Shown here: piece after piece, positions 26,643-34,973 of the stretch
Layout: every line of letters starts with the position of its first letter
How positions within the stretch are numbered: the first letter of the stretch is position 1
Source: Roseovarius aestuarii
GTDB taxonomy: Bacteria; Pseudomonadota; Alphaproteobacteria; Rhodobacterales; Rhodobacteraceae
Reading direction: 5' to 3'
Assembly: GCA_027214255.1 (NCBI GenBank)
Contig: JAPWHL010000017.1
Span: forward strand, 1-64,000
DNA length: 64,000 nt
Notes under the pieces: model-generated
Seen by the model: the letters and a program-made list of their open reading frames with translations, nothing else
Databases searched by the model: none
What the model was told of the DNA's origin: nothing
Made by a program: the position numbers and the translations under genes

Positions 26643-27794
26643 ATGCCAGACGATCAGACACCGGACGGAAGCGCCGCAGCATTGCTGCGCGCCAACACCG
26701 ACCTCCCGTTTGAGCAGGCCCGCGCCATGCCGCCCGACGTCTATACGTCCGAGGAATTTCTAAAACAGGAGTTGAATCAGATATTTGCGCGCGATTGGTA
26801 TTGCGTGGGGCGCGCCAGTGCCCTGGCCGATACGGGGGATTATGTGTCGCTGGAGCTGGCCGGCCAGCCCATCGTCGTTTTACGTGACCGCGAGGGTGGC
26901 TTGCGTGCCATGTCCAACGTGTGCCTGCACCGCATGTCCACCCTGCTGCACGGGCGTGGTAACACCCGCTCTATCGTGTGCCCCTATCACGCATGGACCT
27001 ACAATCTGGATGGATCGCTGCGCGGTGCGCCCGCGATGACCCTGAACGAAGGGTTCTGCAAGGATCACTATCGCCTTCCGCAAGCGCGCTGCGAAGAGTG
27101 GCTGGGGTGGGTTTTCGTCTCATTGAATCCCGATGCACAGCCCGTCGCGGACGCCCTGCAGGAGGTCGAGGATCTGGTCGCTGGCTACGACATGACCAAC
27201 TATACCGAGACATTTTTCGAGGAGCACGAATGGGACACTAATTGGAAAGTGTTGGCCGAGAACTTTATGGAAAGCTATCACTTGCCTGTGTGCCACGCGG
27301 GCACCATTGGCGGCCTGAGCAAGTTAGAGGATATGGTGTGCCCGCCTGGTCGTGACGCATTCAACTATCACACGATCCTCAAGGATGATCAGCTGCGCAT
27401 TGCGATGGCCCATCCCGACAACACGCGCTTGCAAGGGGATGCGCGGCGCACAACGTTTTTGTTGGCGATCTATCCCAGTTTGTTGATCACGCTGACGCCG
27501 GGGTATTTTTGGTATCTGTCCTTGCACCCCGTCACTCCCGGGCGTGTGCACATCCGGTTTGGCGGAGGCATGTCTGATGACTATAAAAACGATCCGGACG
27601 CGGCACAAAATTTCGCAGACCTCAAGGCGCTGTTGGATGACGTGAACATTGAGGATCGGGGCTGTACCGAGAAGGTCTATCGCGGCCTGTGTTCGGCCAT
27701 GGCGGCGCCGGGGCATCTTAGCCATCTAGAGCGACCAAACTATGATTTTGCACATTACCTGAATTCCCGCATCTCGGCAGGTGCGGGCGCCTAA
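26643..27794 (+). CDS. Rieske non-haem iron oxygenase, alpha subunit (copy 1)
   Basis: A 383-residue alpha subunit. The Rieske [2Fe-2S] ligands are C94-x-H96 and C113-x2-H116 (CLHRMSTLLHGRGNTRSIVC then PYH). The mononuclear iron site is in ENFMESYHLPVCH: H213 and H218, with E210 where most ring-hydroxylating oxygenases have the bridging Asp. Glu at this place is known in carnitine oxygenase-type enzymes (CntA, GbcA), so N-demethylation of a quaternary amine is as possible as ring attack. No beta subunit is present. The start follows GGAGG by six bases. A close paralogue follows 31 bases later. Confidence 0.9.
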   Translation: MPDDQTPDGSAAALLRANTDLPFEQARAMPPDVYTSEEFLKQELNQIFARDWYCVGRASALADTGDYVSLELAGQPIVVLRDREGGLRAMSNVCLHRMSTLLHGRGNTRSIVCPYHAWTYNLDGSLRGAPAMTLNEGFCKDHYRLPQARCEEWLGWVFVSLNPDAQPVADALQEVEDLVAGYDMTNYTETFFEEHEWDTNWKVLAENFMESYHLPVCHAGTIGGLSKLEDMVCPPGRDAFNYHTILKDDQLRIAMAHPDNTRLQGDARRTTFLLAIYPSLLITLTPGYFWYLSLHPVTPGRVHIRFGGGMSDDYKNDPDAAQNFADLKALLDDVNIEDRGCTEKVYRGLCSAMAAPGHLSHLERPNYDFAHYLNSRISAGAGA

Positions 27795-27825
27795 TTCCAA
27801 TCCCCTAGCAAACAGGATTATGGCC

Positions 27826-28977
27826 ATGGCCAAAGACAGTGTGGATGCCCTTGCAGCGCTGGAACAAACGACCAGCCGCCCCTTTGACAAAGCTATGTCT
27901 ATGCCCCCCGAGGTCTATACCTCGGAGGCGTTTCTGGCGCTTGAACTGGAACATGTGTTTCGCGCAGACTGGTTTTGCGTCGGGCGCGCCAGTGCGCTGG
28001 CAAATCCCGGTGATTATACCACGCTGGATCTGGCCGGGCAGCCGATCATCGTGTTGCGTGACCGTGAGGGTGGGCTGCGCGCCATGCCCAACGTGTGCCT
28101 ACATCGCATGTCCACACTGTTACAAGGGCGCGGCAACACCCGCAGCATTGTGTGCCCCTATCACGCGTGGACCTACAACTTGGACGGATCATTGCGCGGA
28201 GCGCCGGAAATGGCCCGCAATTCGGAATTCTGCAAAGGCGATTACAAGCTGGAAGAAATCCGCTGCGAAGAATGGCTGGGTTGGGTCTATGTCACGTTGA
28301 ACCCGGATGTGGCCCCTGTATCGCAACAATTGGCGCCGCTGGAAAAAATGATCGCCCCTTACGGGATGGAACATTACGTCGAGACGTTTTTTGAAGAACA
28401 CGTCTGGGACACCAATTGGAAGGTGTTGGCCGAAAACTATATGGAAAGCTATCATTTACCAGTCTGTCACAACGGAACTGTGGGGCCGTTCACGGATTTG
28501 GCGCGTGTCGACTGCCCCGAAGGACACCCGCATTTCAACATCCACTGGTTCACCAAAGAGGCCGAGTTGGCCATTGGCAACGCGCATCCTGACAATACAA
28601 CCTTGCAAGGCGCACAACGCCAGACCTCGGCGCTCATGTCGATCTATCCCAGCCATATGGTCACGCTAACCCCCGGCTATTTTTGGTATCTGTGCCTACA
28701 ACCTGAAGGGCCGGGGCGCGTGCGCATGTTGTTCGGTGGCGGGTTCGATCCCCATTTCGCCTCCGATCCGGGCATCCATGAGTATGACAGTGCGCTGCGC
28801 ACCCTGCTGGACGAAGTCAATCTGGAGGATCGCGGGTGTACTGAAAAGGTCTATCGCGGCCTGTCCTCGGGTTTGGCCAGACCCGGCCACCTAAGCCATC
28901 TTGAGCGCCCCATCTATGACTTTGCCCAATACATTCATGCCAAGGTTTCCAGCGGCTACGCCGCCGCTGCTCAATAA
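27826..28977 (+). CDS. Rieske non-haem iron oxygenase, alpha subunit (copy 2)
   Basis: A 383-residue paralogue of the preceding gene with identical layout: Rieske ligands C91, H93, C110, H113; iron ligands H210 and H215 with E207 next to them. The Rieske segment is almost identical in the two copies, while the C-terminal halves differ more, which suggests a tandem duplication followed by change of substrate pocket or formation of a hetero-oligomer. The ATG at 27826 is chosen because AGGA lies eight bases before it; the frame opens earlier. No ferredoxin or reductase of the Rieske type is encoded nearby. Confidence 0.9.
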   Translation: MAKDSVDALAALEQTTSRPFDKAMSMPPEVYTSEAFLALELEHVFRADWFCVGRASALANPGDYTTLDLAGQPIIVLRDREGGLRAMPNVCLHRMSTLLQGRGNTRSIVCPYHAWTYNLDGSLRGAPEMARNSEFCKGDYKLEEIRCEEWLGWVYVTLNPDVAPVSQQLAPLEKMIAPYGMEHYVETFFEEHVWDTNWKVLAENYMESYHLPVCHNGTVGPFTDLARVDCPEGHPHFNIHWFTKEAELAIGNAHPDNTTLQGAQRQTSALMSIYPSHMVTLTPGYFWYLCLQPEGPGRVRMLFGGGFDPHFASDPGIHEYDSALRTLLDEVNLEDRGCTEKVYRGLSSGLARPGHLSHLERPIYDFAQYIHAKVSSGYAAAAQ

Positions 28978-29004
28978 TCCAAGTAAATCAGAGGACTTAA
29001 AACC

Positions 29005-29418
29005 ATGATCCACAAGCGCCTTCGGCCTTTCAACACCAAAGAAACCTATCCCGAACAGAAACTGGACAACGATCTAAGCCAAGGAGTGGTCGCGCGAGGA
29101 ACAATGGTGTTTCTGCGCGGGCAGGTGTCACAGGATCTGGAGAGCCGCGAAAGCCTGCACGTGGGTGACGCGGGCAAACAGACGGCAAAGACGATGGAAA
29201 ACATCGACATGCTGCTGCGCGAGGCCGGCAGCGAAATGGCCCATGTCTGCCGGATCGTGGTGTATCTGACCGACATCCGGTATCGTGAGGCCGTGTATAC
29301 AGAAATGGGTAAATGGCTGAAGGGCGTGCATCCGTGTTCCACCGGGATCGTCGTGCCTGCCCTCGCGCGCCCGGAATGGGTGGTTGAAATCGAAGTGACG
29401 GCTGTTATCCCCGATTGA
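29005..29418 (+). CDS. Rid-family (YjgF/YER057c/UK114) protein
   Basis: A 137-residue Rid-superfamily protein. Members such as RidA hydrolyse reactive enamine/imine intermediates. The C-terminal strand (ARPEWVVEIEVTAVI) fits, but the Arg that RidA uses to bind the carboxylate (in the PARSCVEVARLP region of E. coli RidA) appears replaced: here the segment reads HPCSTGIVVPALARP. It therefore probably belongs to one of the Rid subfamilies without imine deaminase activity, which in catabolic operons can have other hydrolytic roles. GAGGA precedes the ATG. It sits 27 bases after the second Rieske gene. Confidence 0.85.
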   Translation: MIHKRLRPFNTKETYPEQKLDNDLSQGVVARGTMVFLRGQVSQDLESRESLHVGDAGKQTAKTMENIDMLLREAGSEMAHVCRIVVYLTDIRYREAVYTEMGKWLKGVHPCSTGIVVPALARPEWVVEIEVTAVIPD

Positions 29419-29540
29419 GTTTTCGGGCGATGCGACACACGGTCGGGTTGCCCTTTATTGCGCCAAGTAAAGCAGGCGGATCATCGGCGGGTGCGTGCCT
29501 GTGTTTGATCCGCCGCACCCGTTTCAAGAAGGACCGAACC

Positions 29541-30221
29541 ATGACATTTTCGATCACCGGACGCTGCGCCCGCACGGGCCAAATGGGCGTCGCCATCACC
29601 ACCAGCTCTATCGCTGTCGGAAGCCGTTGCCCGTGGGTGCGTGCAGGCGTCGGGGCCGTGGCCACGCAAAACGTCACCATGCCCTCGATCGGCAACGACG
29701 TTCTGGACGCTATCGCGGGCGGCGCCGAGGCGCAGGCCGCGTTGGGCAAGGTGATGTCGGGCGAAAAACATCCCGATTTTCGCCAAGTGGCGGTGATTGA
29801 TCATCAGGGGCGGACTGCGCTGTTTTCCGGGACCAAAACGCTGGGGACCAATGCCACGGCGATAGGCGATGGGGTGATTGCGGCGGGCAATCTGTTGTCC
29901 TCGGCGCGCTTGCCACAGGTGATGGTGGATACGTTTTCCGAAACATCTGATCTGGCGTTGCCTGCGCGGCTGTTGGGAGCGTTGGAGGCGGGGCTGAACA
30001 AGGGCGGGGGCGAGGAAGGTCCGGTGCGATCGGCGTGCCTGCTGGTTGCAGACCAAACTCCATGGCCCTTGGTTGATTTGCGCGTGGATTGGTCCGAAGG
30101 CTGCCCGATTGCCGATTTGCGCGCCCTGTGGACTGCGTATCAACCGCAAATGGCGGATTATGTCGCGCGTGCTTTGAACCCCGAGGCCGCGCCCAGCTAT
30201 GGAGTGCCGGGGGATTTGTAA
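29541..30221 (+). CDS. DUF1028 family protein
   Basis: A 226-residue protein of the DUF1028 family, thought to have an Ntn-hydrolase-like fold. It starts MTFSITGRCARTGQMGVAIT and has the characteristic VGSRCPWVRAGVGAVATQN and HQGRTALFSGTKTLG stretches. Function unestablished; such genes often occur beside Rid-family and amidase genes in nitrogen compound catabolism. The ATG at 29541 has AAGGA eight bases before; the long frame from 29415 is rejected. It ends the five-gene oxygenase run. Confidence 0.85.
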   Translation: MTFSITGRCARTGQMGVAITTSSIAVGSRCPWVRAGVGAVATQNVTMPSIGNDVLDAIAGGAEAQAALGKVMSGEKHPDFRQVAVIDHQGRTALFSGTKTLGTNATAIGDGVIAAGNLLSSARLPQVMVDTFSETSDLALPARLLGALEAGLNKGGGEEGPVRSACLLVADQTPWPLVDLRVDWSEGCPIADLRALWTAYQPQMADYVARALNPEAAPSYGVPGDL

Positions 30222-30567
30222 ACTCATGCAAACGCCGGGTGTTTTTGAGGATGGATTGCCTTTCGCACGCTAAGCTGCGGCTCAAAAATGCGAGTTGATC
30301 GCCTGTGCCACTGGCCTGATGGACCGCGCCGGGGTCGGCTGAAAACTGGCGCAAAATGACGATGGCACACGCGCCAATCTCTTTGCGACCGTCGGGCCAG
30401 TCGATAGACCGACACGGGCCTGCGCGCGCCTTTGCATTGACGCCGGGCGAGGCGCGGTGTTTAGGCGCGCGGCTCTGCAGATATGAAGGTATGCGTGACG
30501 GCCTTGATCGCCGGAATGAGGCCGCACCTGATCGACCGGTTAAAGACGGGGCTGTAAACCGCTGGGA
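30222..30567. other. Gap between convergent oxygenase and reductase operons
   Basis: These 346 bases separate two convergent genes. Short frames exist on both strands (for instance 30356-30571 plus), but none shows a ribosome site or a family likeness. No clear hairpin with T-run was found. Confidence 0.45.
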
Positions 30568-31740
30568 TTAGGTCGAGGGTGAATGCCCATCGAATGCCTT
30601 GCGACACAGTATGGCGAACTCGGCCGCTGCGCCCTCCAGCGCCGCGCCTTTGGGCCATGCCAGAACCACGCTGCTGGAGCCGCTGACGCCGTCCAGTGGG
30701 CGGGCAACCACACTCAGCCCATCATAGCTCATTGCGCTGGCTGGTTTGGTCGCCAATATTGCATATCCCAGACCATGTGCGACCATGCCACGTACCATTT
30801 CGATGCTGGGCGCGTGATGCGCGACAGTGGGTGTAGCCCCGGCAGAGGTTAGCAGGCCGGGAAAGAACGTGCGGCTAGGATCGCTGTCCAACAGGACCAT
30901 CGGCAGGTTGTTCAGCATGTCGGGGGTGATGCGCGCCTTCTTGGTTAATGGATGATCGCCGGGCAGCAACACGTAGGGCGTCAAATCGGTCAGCGGCTGG
31001 GTTTGAAACATATCGGCCAACCCGATGTCATACATCAGTGCCACGTCGCATTCACCGGTTTGCAACGCCTGAGACAGGGCGCGACGATCCCCCTCGATCA
31101 TACGAGGCGTCGTGCCGGGCATCTCGGCCAGAAGTCGTGGCAGAAGGTACGGGCCGATGGTGGGAAAACAACCGATGCGTAACGTGCGCCCTTCGGCGTC
31201 ACGTCCGGCGCGCAGGCTGGTGACACTGTCGATACGCCGTGCGGCCCCGTAGGCGCGGTTGGCATAGATCAAGGGCGAACCGCCCTCCGCGCCATGCAGG
31301 TCTGTGACTTCGCAGAGGAAAATGTGATGGGTGCCGACTTTTTCGGATGATACCAACGCGCAATCAAACGCGACAAGTGGTGCCGTCAGCCGCGGTGCCC
31401 CTGACGCGCAGGTTAGCCATTCAGCACAGTCGAATTTATCGGCGACTTCGCCTTTGAAACGGCCCGCGAAGGCGTCGGAAACATGCGATTGATCATCGCG
31501 CAGCACGTTGACACATAGAACGCCATTTTCGCGGATCATCGACGCTGCTTGGCTCAGGTGATGCACGCAAACCAACAACGTGGGGCGGTCTGTATCCGCC
31601 GAAACCGACGACATTGCCGAGACGGTTACGCCGGCGCGCCCTGCCGGGCCGTCCGTGGTGACGACGTTGACGGTGCAGGCCGCATGACTCATCCCTTGCA
31701 AGAACCGGTCGCGTAGGGTGTGGGCGTGTGATCCGTCCAT
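30568..31740 (-). CDS. Flavin reductase fused to a LysR-type effector-binding domain
   Basis: A 390-residue two-domain protein. Residues 8-166 are a flavin reductase-like FMN/FAD-binding split barrel (HpaC/NTA-reductase type) with AGVTVSAMSSVSADTDRP and GTHHIFLCEVTDLHG. Residues 187-385 are a type 2 periplasmic-binding-fold domain like the effector-binding half of LysR regulators (LRIGCFPTIGPYLLPRLLAE, CDVALMYDIGL, GLGYAILATKP), but no helix-turn-helix is present. It should reduce flavin with NAD(P)H for the HpaB-type monooxygenase at 25041 and, by inference, be switched by substrate binding to the C-terminal domain. Acinetobacter HPA reductase C1 has a MarR-like C-terminal control domain, a precedent for the idea. 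An AAGG element precedes the start. It lies 95 bases downstream of a LysR gene whose sensor domain looks closely related. Confidence 0.88.
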   Translation of the reverse strand: MDGSHAHTLRDRFLQGMSHAACTVNVVTTDGPAGRAGVTVSAMSSVSADTDRPTLLVCVHHLSQAASMIRENGVLCVNVLRDDQSHVSDAFAGRFKGEVADKFDCAEWLTCASGAPRLTAPLVAFDCALVSSEKVGTHHIFLCEVTDLHGAEGGSPLIYANRAYGAARRIDSVTSLRAGRDAEGRTLRIGCFPTIGPYLLPRLLAEMPGTTPRMIEGDRRALSQALQTGECDVALMYDIGLADMFQTQPLTDLTPYVLLPGDHPLTKKARITPDMLNNLPMVLLDSDPSRTFFPGLLTSAGATPTVAHHAPSIEMVRGMVAHGLGYAILATKPASAMSYDGLSVVARPLDGVSGSSSVVLAWPKGAALEGAAAEFAILCRKAFDGHSPST

Positions 31741-31835
31741 TGAAAATGCCTTTCGATCCGGGCGGGGTGCCCCTGTTGGGAATATATTGCCCGAGATCGC
31801 AGCTTCTGCCCAATCGGCTTTTCCGAAGGGTGGCG

Positions 31836-32798
31836 TCAGGATTCCGAATACTGTGCAAGATCAAGTGAGGAGACGTCAAAGGGCTGCATGCCGGGGATGT
31901 TGCCGGGGGAGATCAACTGACGGCAATGGGCTTCAAACGCGCTTTGTACACCTGTGGGGGCGAGTTCCCGCAGGCGGGCCAGACCGACCACCAATGGCGC
32001 GTGGTCTCCTGCTAGGGGGACATAGGCCAGCGGCATACCTGTCTGGGCGTGGGTGTTCAGTGGACGTGCCGTCATCAGCGAGAAACCAATGCCTGCCGCA
32101 ACATAGGACCGCAAGATTGTCGGGTCTGGAACCTCGGCGCGGATGCGCGGAGTCACGCCTTGGGCCTCGAACAGGGTCAGGAAGTATTGCCTGCTCAGGG
32201 GCAGGTCCAACAGCAGAAAGGGCGTTTCAACCAGTTCCGCCAGCGTGACTTCGGCTTTGCCTGCTAACGGATGGTCCGCAGCCAAAAGGGCAAAGGTGGG
32301 CAGGGGGCTGAGTGGTGTAAACGTCATCTCGGCACCCAGATGCAAGTCATAGGTTAGGGCGGTGTCGATACGGGCCTGACGTAGTCCGCTGACCATTTCC
32401 TGTTCGCTGCCTGTGACCACACTCATCTGGATGCCTGGATGCAATGCTGAAAAACTGCGCCAGAGTTCGGGAAGGATCAGCGGGGCAAAGGTCTGAAACG
32501 AACCGACGTTGATCTCACCGGACACCAACGATCCGGTGTCGCTGGCGACACTGTAGAGCCCATGCGCAGATTGCATCGATAGTTTGGCGGCTTTTAACAG
32601 ACGTTTGCCCGCCGGAGTTAACGCCAGCCCCTGCGCATGCTGGCGCACGAACAATTGCACGCCAAATTCGGTTTCCAGATGTGAAATAGCTGCTGAGACC
32701 GAGGGCTGCGAAATATTAACCCGTTCGGCAGCGCGCGTGACACTACCGGTTTCGCCAGCGGCGATAAAGTAGCTGAGTTGCCTCAGGGTGAAACGCAT
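31836..32798 (-). CDS. LysR-family transcriptional regulator
   Basis: A 320-residue LysR regulator with N-terminal winged helix-turn-helix (residues 5-62; AAERVNISQPSVSAAISHLE) and effector domain (94-300). That domain is unusually like the C-terminal domain of the reductase encoded next: DTALTYDLHL against DVALMYDIGL, LLAADHPLAGKA against LLPGDHPLTKKA, LLLDLPLSRQYF against VLLDSDPSRTFF. Both should bind the same or related ligands. It is the natural candidate to control the oxygenase genes and the reductase. Not divergent from its supposed main target, which starts 6.8 kb away. Confidence 0.88.
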   Translation of the reverse strand: MRFTLRQLSYFIAAGETGSVTRAAERVNISQPSVSAAISHLETEFGVQLFVRQHAQGLALTPAGKRLLKAAKLSMQSAHGLYSVASDTGSLVSGEINVGSFQTFAPLILPELWRSFSALHPGIQMSVVTGSEQEMVSGLRQARIDTALTYDLHLGAEMTFTPLSPLPTFALLAADHPLAGKAEVTLAELVETPFLLLDLPLSRQYFLTLFEAQGVTPRIRAEVPDPTILRSYVAAGIGFSLMTARPLNTHAQTGMPLAYVPLAGDHAPLVVGLARLRELAPTGVQSAFEAHCRQLISPGNIPGMQPFDVSSLDLAQYSES

Positions 32799-32872
32799 GC
32801 GTTGTCTTTCGGTTGGGGTATTTGATCACATGTCCCAACGTTGCGCAGTGCACAGGATAGCGCAAGGGGCAG

Positions 32873-32898
32873 GTTAGGTGCGCTTAAGCGGACCTAAC
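32873..32898. repeat. 26-bp palindrome after the TRAP operon
   Basis: Arms GTTAGGTGCGCTT and AAGCGGACCTAAC meet at 32885/32886 with a single mismatch (G32880/G32891). The centre CGCTTAAGCG is close to that of the palindrome at 97-122 and, as there, it lies within 15 bases of the end of a gene (dctM stop). It may serve as a bidirectional transcript end for dctM and separate it from the LysR gene. Confidence 0.6.
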
Positions 32899-32908
32899 GG
32901 AATCGCGG

Positions 32909-34459
32909 CTAAAAAATTGCGTTGGGCAACCATGTGGCAATGAACGGGAGGAACCAGACCAAAGCGACGCCCACAGCCTGTAATCCAATAAACGGGATCA
33001 CGCCGCGATAGATATGGCCCGTCGTGATTTCGGGCGGCGCGGACCCGCGCAGATAGAATAGCGAGAAGCCGAAAGGCGGCGTCAGGAACGATGTTTGCAG
33101 ATTGATCGCAATCAAAATGCCCAACCAGATCGGATCGTGTCCCATCAGGATCAACGACGGCGTGACCAGGGGCAAAACGATTACCGAGATTTCGACGAAA
33201 TCCAGAAAGAACCCCAGAACAAAAATGAATACCATGCAAAATAACAGGGCTCCATTGGGCCCTCCGGGGAGGTCGGCCAGCATTTCGGCCACGCGATCCT
33301 CACCACCCAAGCCGATGAAGACGAGGCTGAAAATCCCCGCGGACAGGATCGTGGCAAAAATCATTGCCGTCATGGTTAGTGTGGAATTCAGAGCCTCTGT
33401 GATGACCTTTTCTTGGATGACGGTGCGCAAGGCTTGCAGGATGGCCAGTCCGCCGATCAATGCCAGCCCGGCATAAAGTGCGCCCAACGCATAGCTGCCC
33501 ATTCCCAGATCGTTGCGCTGCAAACGCACGGGGTAGGCCCCCGCCAAAACGCCAACGGCGATCAATGCGGCGGCCCCCCACAGGATCAGGCGTTTGGAGT
33601 GTCCCATACGCCGACCGGCCATTAGCAATGCGCCAACTGCGCCGACTGACGCGGCCTCGGTCGGGGTGGCGACACCGCCCAGGATTGCGCCGAGGACTGC
33701 AAAGATCAGCAGAACCGGAGGAACGATTGCGCTGAATATTTCGGCGCGATCGGGCTTGGCCAGATCCATTGGGGCCGGAGGCATGTCCTGCGGGCGCAGC
33801 ACGCCACGCCCAAGTACGTAAAGCAAATACAGTGCAACCAACAGCAGACCGGGCATCAGCGCTGCGGCGAAGAATTGCCCCACGGACAGGGCCTCGACCG
33901 AGAATTTTCCCTGCTCGTACTGGGCTTGTTGGTAGGCGTTGGACATTACATCCGCCAAGATGATCAGCAGAGTCGACGGTGGAATGATCTGTCCCAGTGT
34001 GCCAGCCGTGCACACAATGCCCGAAGCGACCCGTGGGTCGTATCCGGCGCGCAGCATGGTAGGCAGGGCGATCATGCCCATGGCCACCACAGTTGCGCCT
34101 ACTATGCCTGTTGACGCCGCTAAGAGAGCGCCAACCAAGACGACAGATATGCCCAGACCGCCGCGCAACTGTCCAAACAAGCGGCCCATCGTATCTAGAA
34201 GGTCCTCGGCGATGCGCGATTTCTCCAACACCGCGCCCATCAGCACGAACAGCGGGATGGCGATCAACACCGTGTTGCTGAGCAGCCCAAATACCCGTTG
34301 GCCCATCGCGCCAAGCAGGCCGATGTCCATCGCGCCTGTGACCCATCCCAGATAAGCGAAAATGATGGCTACGCCTGCGATTGAGAACGAAACCGGAAAG
34401 CCGCTGAGTATTGCGATCATCAGCGCGCCAAACATGATGATATCAAGATATTCGGTCAT
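32909..34459 (-). CDS. dctM: TRAP transporter large permease (DctM type)
   Basis: A 516-residue membrane protein with about 13 helices, the ion-coupled translocation subunit of a tripartite ATP-independent periplasmic transporter. Family motifs include SGFPVSFSIAGVAIIF near the N-terminus, GIVGATVVAMGMIALPTML and the late LTPPFGFSLFYLRG. It overlaps dctQ by 4 bases. Slightly longer than the usual 430 residues owing to an inserted helical segment at about residues 265-330. It is the last gene of the run hutI-H-G-U-dctP-Q-M. Confidence 0.92.
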   Translation of the reverse strand: MTEYLDIIMFGALMIAILSGFPVSFSIAGVAIIFAYLGWVTGAMDIGLLGAMGQRVFGLLSNTVLIAIPLFVLMGAVLEKSRIAEDLLDTMGRLFGQLRGGLGISVVLVGALLAASTGIVGATVVAMGMIALPTMLRAGYDPRVASGIVCTAGTLGQIIPPSTLLIILADVMSNAYQQAQYEQGKFSVEALSVGQFFAAALMPGLLLVALYLLYVLGRGVLRPQDMPPAPMDLAKPDRAEIFSAIVPPVLLIFAVLGAILGGVATPTEAASVGAVGALLMAGRRMGHSKRLILWGAAALIAVGVLAGAYPVRLQRNDLGMGSYALGALYAGLALIGGLAILQALRTVIQEKVITEALNSTLTMTAMIFATILSAGIFSLVFIGLGGEDRVAEMLADLPGGPNGALLFCMVFIFVLGFFLDFVEISVIVLPLVTPSLILMGHDPIWLGILIAINLQTSFLTPPFGFSLFYLRGSAPPEITTGHIYRGVIPFIGLQAVGVALVWFLPFIATWLPNAIF

Positions 34460-34953
34460 GTGGCGCGCTCCTGCTCAAGCAAACGGATCAATTGGGCGAG
34501 AGATTGCACCATCACGAGAATGCAAAATGCGGGGATCAAGGATTTCATCAGAAACACGGCCTCAATGCCGCCGACGGACAGCGGTCCTTCAAGGATTTTC
34601 CACGAATTACGCACCGACGGCCATGACCAATACAGCAATGCTGCCATGGAGGGTAACAACAGGAAAATATGCCCGAAAATGTCGATCCGTCGTTGGGTGG
34701 CTGGGCTGGCCTTGGCAAAGAACACATCAACGCGCACGTGTTTGTCGACCAACAGAGTATAGCCTGCGCCCAACATGAATAGCGTAGCGTGCATGTATAG
34801 AACGCTCTCTTGCGCCGCGATGGAATTGACGCCGAAAATATAGCGCCCCATGACGATTGCAAATTGCGTTAGAACCATCATCAGGGCCAGCCAACGCACG
34901 ACCTGCGCGATGGCCGTGTTGATACGGTCAATTGCCGCTGCGATCTGTCCCAT
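34456..34953 (-). CDS. dctQ: TRAP transporter small permease (DctQ type)
   Basis: A 165-residue membrane protein with four helices, the small partner of the TRAP permease, which docks the binding protein on the large subunit. WLALMMVLTQFAIVMGRYIFG near the N-terminus and HVRVDVFF in the first loop are typical. It overlaps dctM by 4 bases and is separated from dctP by 123 bases that hold a strong hairpin. Confidence 0.9.
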   Translation of the reverse strand: MGQIAAAIDRINTAIAQVVRWLALMMVLTQFAIVMGRYIFGVNSIAAQESVLYMHATLFMLGAGYTLLVDKHVRVDVFFAKASPATQRRIDIFGHIFLLLPSMAALLYWSWPSVRNSWKILEGPLSVGGIEAVFLMKSLIPAFCILVMVQSLAQLIRLLEQERAT

Positions 34954-34973
34954 GCTGACTCCCGAAGATGTGG

